Positions 5,570-8,294 of a stretch of DNA of 8,294 nt are shown here, one piece after another; within the stretch, counting starts at the first letter, position 1, and the number at the start of each line of letters is the position of its first letter. The DNA comes from Myxococcales bacterium UBA1203. Its GTDB lineage: Bacteria; Myxococcota; Myxococcia; Myxococcales; UBA5297. Location of the stretch: NCBI GenBank assembly GCA_002309695.1, contig DBXV01000002.1:1-8294 (forward strand), given 5' to 3'. The notes below the pieces were generated by a model, which saw only the letters and a list, made by a program, of their open reading frames with translations, searched no databases and was not told the origin of the DNA. A program made the translations under genes and the position numbers.

Positions 5570-7582
5570 TCAAGAGATTTTTATTGGATTGACTATTTCA
5601 TTTAAGCCAATTTTTTTCAGATAGTTAAACGTCGTGTCATACCAACTGCATTGGCGGCTTTTGTCTGTATTGCTACCATGAGGAATAAAGATGACCATTC
5701 CCTGGCGTGCACGTGTAAGCAAAACTCGATAAGCGTTTTTTAGATACAAACGCCGTTCTTCTGACGAGACATTTTGCCAGCGGTTACCTACGAAGTTGTA
5801 ATAGGTCCATTCAGTGCCATCAAAGCGAAAATCCGCGTCCCATGCGACGATGGAATAATCAAGCTCGAGGCCTTGAATATCAAATTCTGAAACCACGTCT
5901 TCCAAATAATAGCTAGAGCGGACGTCGTCTTTGCCATTCAAGAACCAGTTCGCAACAGAGACCTCGTTTTTTACGAAAATCCCTTCTGGCTTTAACCGTA
6001 ACGCTCCGCTGCTGGCTACCATCCCGTAGCGAGTGGTGCCTTGACATTGTTCTCGTACCCACTGCTTGGCTGTATTCAGATCCCGCGTCAACCGAATGGG
6101 GTATTTGTTTTTGATTCGCTGATAAAGCTCTTTAGCTCGCTCGGTGTCCACGTCCAGAATTGCCTTGATGAAGGCCGCTAGGTCTGGTGTTCGGAAGGAG
6201 CGTACCGACGTCGCCAAATGCAACTTTTCAATCTCAAATATATTGAGATCGGAAATCATATCGATCCATTCGCACTCACGGCGATACTCTGCATCGTTTA
6301 GCTGTGGCGTGACGTAAACATCCCAATCACGGAAGGAGCGGCGCAGGGAATCGAACCACTCCGGCAGACCTGCCTCTCCGGTATTGATCTCTTGGCCGCC
6401 ACCAACCAGGCAGACGATAACCGCCCAGTCCTGATGTCGATCCATTGTGCTGATCAAGAATTCTGGCTCGCTATATTTGAAGCCAACAAAACCCTTTTTC
6501 GTCTGCATGAATTGGGCGATCATGCGATGCGTCCAAGCGCGCTGGGCCTCATCGAAGATCGCGATACGTTCCGGTGGAATGTGGTCATTACCAACGAAAG
6601 AATCACGATATTTATGTATGATTTGAATGAAAGCAGCGGTGCTTCGCTGGGCGTCGGCCTTGGAAACACGATTGCCCCGCTGCTTCTCCTGCTCCACTTT
6701 ATCACGGGCAAGGGCTTCCTGTAGAACTGTCACCAAAGGGAAGTTACCTGAGAGAAATACGGCGTGCTCGCCGCGTTGGGCGTCAGAGCGTTGAATGGCC
6801 AAATTTAAACCAATCAAGGTTTTGCCAGCACCGGGCACACCTGTGACAAAGCAAATCGACTTGCGATGATTTATTTTACTATATTCGATGATTCGGTTGA
6901 TTTCGTCGGTTGTAACAGTCAGATTTTCCGCGCCGGCATCGCTACGAGTAATATCATGTACATTGTGACCGCGATACAGCGCCTGGGCCGCCTCGACAAT
7001 CGTCGGAGTAGGCAGATATTCGGAATTCTCCCATGCGACATAGTTAAATATCGGTTCTTTGTTATATTGACTACACACCATTCGGATGACATGCCCGATA
7101 TTCCCTGAATTGCAGGATAGCGGCTCGATGATACGTTCTTTTTCCTTGATTACATTTGTTTTATCTGGAGCGCGGGTGGATACCATAATTGGTACAAGCA
7201 GCTTGCTATGGCTCTCCTTCTGGAAGTTGCGCAGGTCAAGCGCATAATCATAGACCTGGTCAAATGTGCTGGCTCGGTACTCAGTGTCGCCGCATTTGAA
7301 TTCCAATAGAAAAACGATATTCCGATATAGAAATACAACGTCTATGCGCTTTCCCATCCTGGGAATTGTATATTCAAAGATCAGCTGCCCTTCGTCAAAG
7401 TCGCACAGCTGATCTTTCAGAATTTTCACCTCTGTTTCCCAAGCGTTATTCTGCTGAATCGTCGTCTCGGCCGAATTATCGTTAGAGTGGATCACTCCCA
7501 AAATTTCTGCCGTCGGCTGACGGAGAAAATACGATATGGGGGATGAATAGTATGTTCGCAAGTTGTGCATCTTACCATCCAT
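5570..7582 (-). CDS. PD-(D/E)XK nuclease fused to DUF2075/Schlafen-group-3-like helicase, candidate anti-phage effector
   Basis: The product has 670 residues. The N-terminal region (about 45-140) shows a PD-(D/E)XK nuclease pattern: WETE (48-51), D81 in RIDVVF, E94-F-K96 in LLEFKCG, and QVYDY (109-113) as the QxxxY helix. The remainder is a superfamily-1-type helicase of the DUF2075/Schlafen-group-3-like family: Walker A GVPGAGKT (248-255), Walker B IAIFDEAQ (340-347), VCLVGGGQEIN (390-400), TSVRSFR (458-464), EFDIQGLELDY (566-575) and VLLTRARQG (620-628). All key residues look intact, so an ATP-driven nucleic-acid motor carrying a nuclease is predicted. Nuclease-helicase proteins of this kind occur in defence islands; the architecture recalls single-protein nuclease-helicase immunity (Nhi), a comparison made from memory. 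The start at 7582 has no strong ribosome site; ATG at 7570 is an alternative. It lies 45 bases before AbiE, and no dedicated partner gene is visible. Confidence 0.85.
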   Translation of the reverse strand: MDGKMHNLRTYYSSPISYFLRQPTAEILGVIHSNDNSAETTIQQNNAWETEVKILKDQLCDFDEGQLIFEYTIPRMGKRIDVVFLYRNIVFLLEFKCGDTEYRASTFDQVYDYALDLRNFQKESHSKLLVPIMVSTRAPDKTNVIKEKERIIEPLSCNSGNIGHVIRMVCSQYNKEPIFNYVAWENSEYLPTPTIVEAAQALYRGHNVHDITRSDAGAENLTVTTDEINRIIEYSKINHRKSICFVTGVPGAGKTLIGLNLAIQRSDAQRGEHAVFLSGNFPLVTVLQEALARDKVEQEKQRGNRVSKADAQRSTAAFIQIIHKYRDSFVGNDHIPPERIAIFDEAQRAWTHRMIAQFMQTKKGFVGFKYSEPEFLISTMDRHQDWAVIVCLVGGGQEINTGEAGLPEWFDSLRRSFRDWDVYVTPQLNDAEYRRECEWIDMISDLNIFEIEKLHLATSVRSFRTPDLAAFIKAILDVDTERAKELYQRIKNKYPIRLTRDLNTAKQWVREQCQGTTRYGMVASSGALRLKPEGIFVKNEVSVANWFLNGKDDVRSSYYLEDVVSEFDIQGLELDYSIVAWDADFRFDGTEWTYYNFVGNRWQNVSSEERRLYLKNAYRVLLTRARQGMVIFIPHGSNTDKSRQCSWYDTTFNYLKKIGLNEIVNPIKIS

Positions 7583-7620
7583 TCTGGTGTTCGATTTTTT
7601 CCGAATGCGAGTCGTTCCAT

Positions 7621-7639
7621 AGTTCAGATTGATTGAACT
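7621..7639 (-). promoter_or_regulatory. Palindromic candidate operator upstream of the nuclease-helicase
   Basis: In the 113-base gap before the nuclease-helicase, AGTTCA (7621-7626) and TGAACT (7634-7639) form a perfect 6-bp inverted repeat around a 7-base centre, ending 38 bases upstream of the proposed start. A further ATTGAAC copy lies at 7664-7670, 32 bases (about three helical turns) from the ATTGAAC at 7632-7638. The gap is AT-rich, as expected for a promoter, but no convincing -35/-10 pair could be chosen. The site may bind a regulator of the helicase gene; this rests only on symmetry and position. Confidence 0.3.
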
Positions 7640-7695
7640 TTATGGAGTTTTTCCAACAAGTTAATTGAACCGCGCTTGGGATTATCCATTCATAA

Positions 7696-8294
7696 TTATT
7701 CATTCCCATGCGCTTCTAATTTTGCCCTCACCCGCTCCAAATCCCCGCACGTCAGAATGGGAATCAGCGCATTAATTTCTTCAATACTTCTGTCCCACCA
7801 TTTGAATTGGAGCAGCAATTCAATCAGCGCGTCATCAAAGCGCTTTCGGAGTAGCCGCGCAGGATTGCCGGCAACAATTGTATAGGGCTCGATACTGCCG
7901 CCGACCACGCTGTTCGCGCCGATAATCGCGCCGTCGCCGATGTGCGCGCCGGGCAGAATCACCGCGTTCTGGCCAATCCACACATCATTGCCAATCACCG
8001 TATCGCCTTTGAGGGGCAAATCGGACATCGCGGGCGGCTTCATCTGCCAGCCCTGCAATGTATAAAACGGAAATGTCGTGACGGCATTCATCTGATGGTT
8101 GGCGCCGTTCATCATAAATTCGACGCCCGAGGCAATCTGGCAGAATTTGCCGATGATCAGCCTGTCGCCGATCCACGGATAATGGTGCGTCACGTGGCTT
8201 TCAAAGTCGGAATCGGCAATATAGGTGAAATCGCCCACAATGATATTGGGATTTTTGAGGGTCGGCTTCACATAGATTTCTTTTTCATATCCGG
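7696..8294 (-). CDS. Vat/CatB-type xenobiotic acetyltransferase (hexapeptide repeat), 5' end outside window
   Basis: About 198 residues are visible. The frame stays open to the right edge and reads GYEKEIY immediately before VKPTLKNPNIIVG, a typical Vat/CatB N-terminus, so the GTG at 8271 is probably an internal Val codon and the true start lies beyond the window. These enzymes form left-handed beta-helix trimers that transfer acetyl from acetyl-CoA to xenobiotics such as streptogramin A or chloramphenicol. Family marks are YPWIGDRLIIGKFCQIA, the catalytic-His segment MNGANHQM, TFPF, hexapeptide repeats from TVIGNDVWIGQNAVILPGA, and IVAGNPARLLRKRF. The C-terminal WWD plus helical tail is also typical. 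The missing part should be about 10-20 residues. Substrate cannot be assigned, because many chromosomal homologues have no proven resistance role. The gene ends 113 bases before the nuclease-helicase, with no clear terminator between. Confidence 0.88.
   Translation of the reverse strand, partial: GYEKEIYVKPTLKNPNIIVGDFTYIADSDFESHVTHHYPWIGDRLIIGKFCQIASGVEFMMNGANHQMNAVTTFPFYTLQGWQMKPPAMSDLPLKGDTVIGNDVWIGQNAVILPGAHIGDGAIIGANSVVGGSIEPYTIVAGNPARLLRKRFDDALIELLLQFKWWDRSIEEINALIPILTCGDLERVRAKLEAHGNE

Noticed and set aside
6392..6724. A 110-codon plus-strand frame within the nuclease-helicase gene.
   Set aside because: It is antisense to the region around the helicase Walker B motif and shows no ribosome site or recognisable domain.
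7681..7696. ATTAT/ATAAT inverted repeat next to the acetyltransferase stop codon.
   Set aside because: A five-pair all-AT stem is too weak to terminate transcription and is expected by chance in AT-rich spacer DNA.

Overview
The window reads as a chromosomal segment of a Gram-negative bacterium with roughly 50% GC. The main clue to its origin is two lipoproteins with mosaic, cysteine-rich ectodomains. One carries two FISUMP (Fibrobacter succinogenes major paralogous) domains, an Asp/Ala/Gly-type linker after its lipobox, and EGF-like repeats with the motif CxHGT. This style is familiar from Fibrobacter and from deltaproteobacterial lineages such as Myxococcota and Bradymonadota, often in gut metagenomes. 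The taxonomic placement is an inference; no rRNA or other marker gene is present.

Layout. Positions 1-1863 (+) hold the FISUMP lipoprotein, whose start codon is not identifiable in the window. A strong hairpin terminator (1892-1929) separates it from a convergent run of minus-strand genes. Read in transcription order, from right to left, these are: a Vat/CatB-type hexapeptide acetyltransferase cut by the right window edge (8294-7696); a 670-residue PD-(D/E)XK nuclease fused to a DUF2075/Schlafen-group-3-like helicase (7582-5570); an AbiEi-type antitoxin (5524-4937); an AbiEii-type nucleotidyltransferase toxin overlapping it by four bases (4940-4074); a TfoX N-terminal-domain protein (4022-3705); a CrcB/Fluc fluoride channel (3667-3299); and a lipoprotein with a degenerate formylglycine-generating-enzyme-like domain (3231-1945).

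How the genes may work together. The nuclease-helicase and the AbiE pair form a compact candidate anti-phage block of about 3.5 kb, flanked by ordinary chromosomal genes. The 45-bp gap between the helicase stop and the antitoxin start is almost filled by a 31-bp inverted repeat. One arm of it contains the antitoxin Shine-Dalgarno sequence, so it could be an AbiEi operator, an mRNA hairpin that closes the ribosome site on read-through transcripts, or both. The TfoX-like and CrcB genes are closely spaced and probably co-transcribed. The two convergent lipoproteins have different domains but share LP...E[FW] and GF(xx)RC motifs, and both are probably displayed on the cell surface.

The least ordinary parts are the stand-alone nuclease-helicase next to AbiE, the inverted repeat over the antitoxin ribosome site, the FGE-like domain lacking catalytic cysteines, and a nine-G tract just before the FISUMP signal peptide. 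No tRNA, rRNA, CRISPR array, transposase, integrase or reverse transcriptase was seen. No stretch longer than 300 bases lacks a gene.
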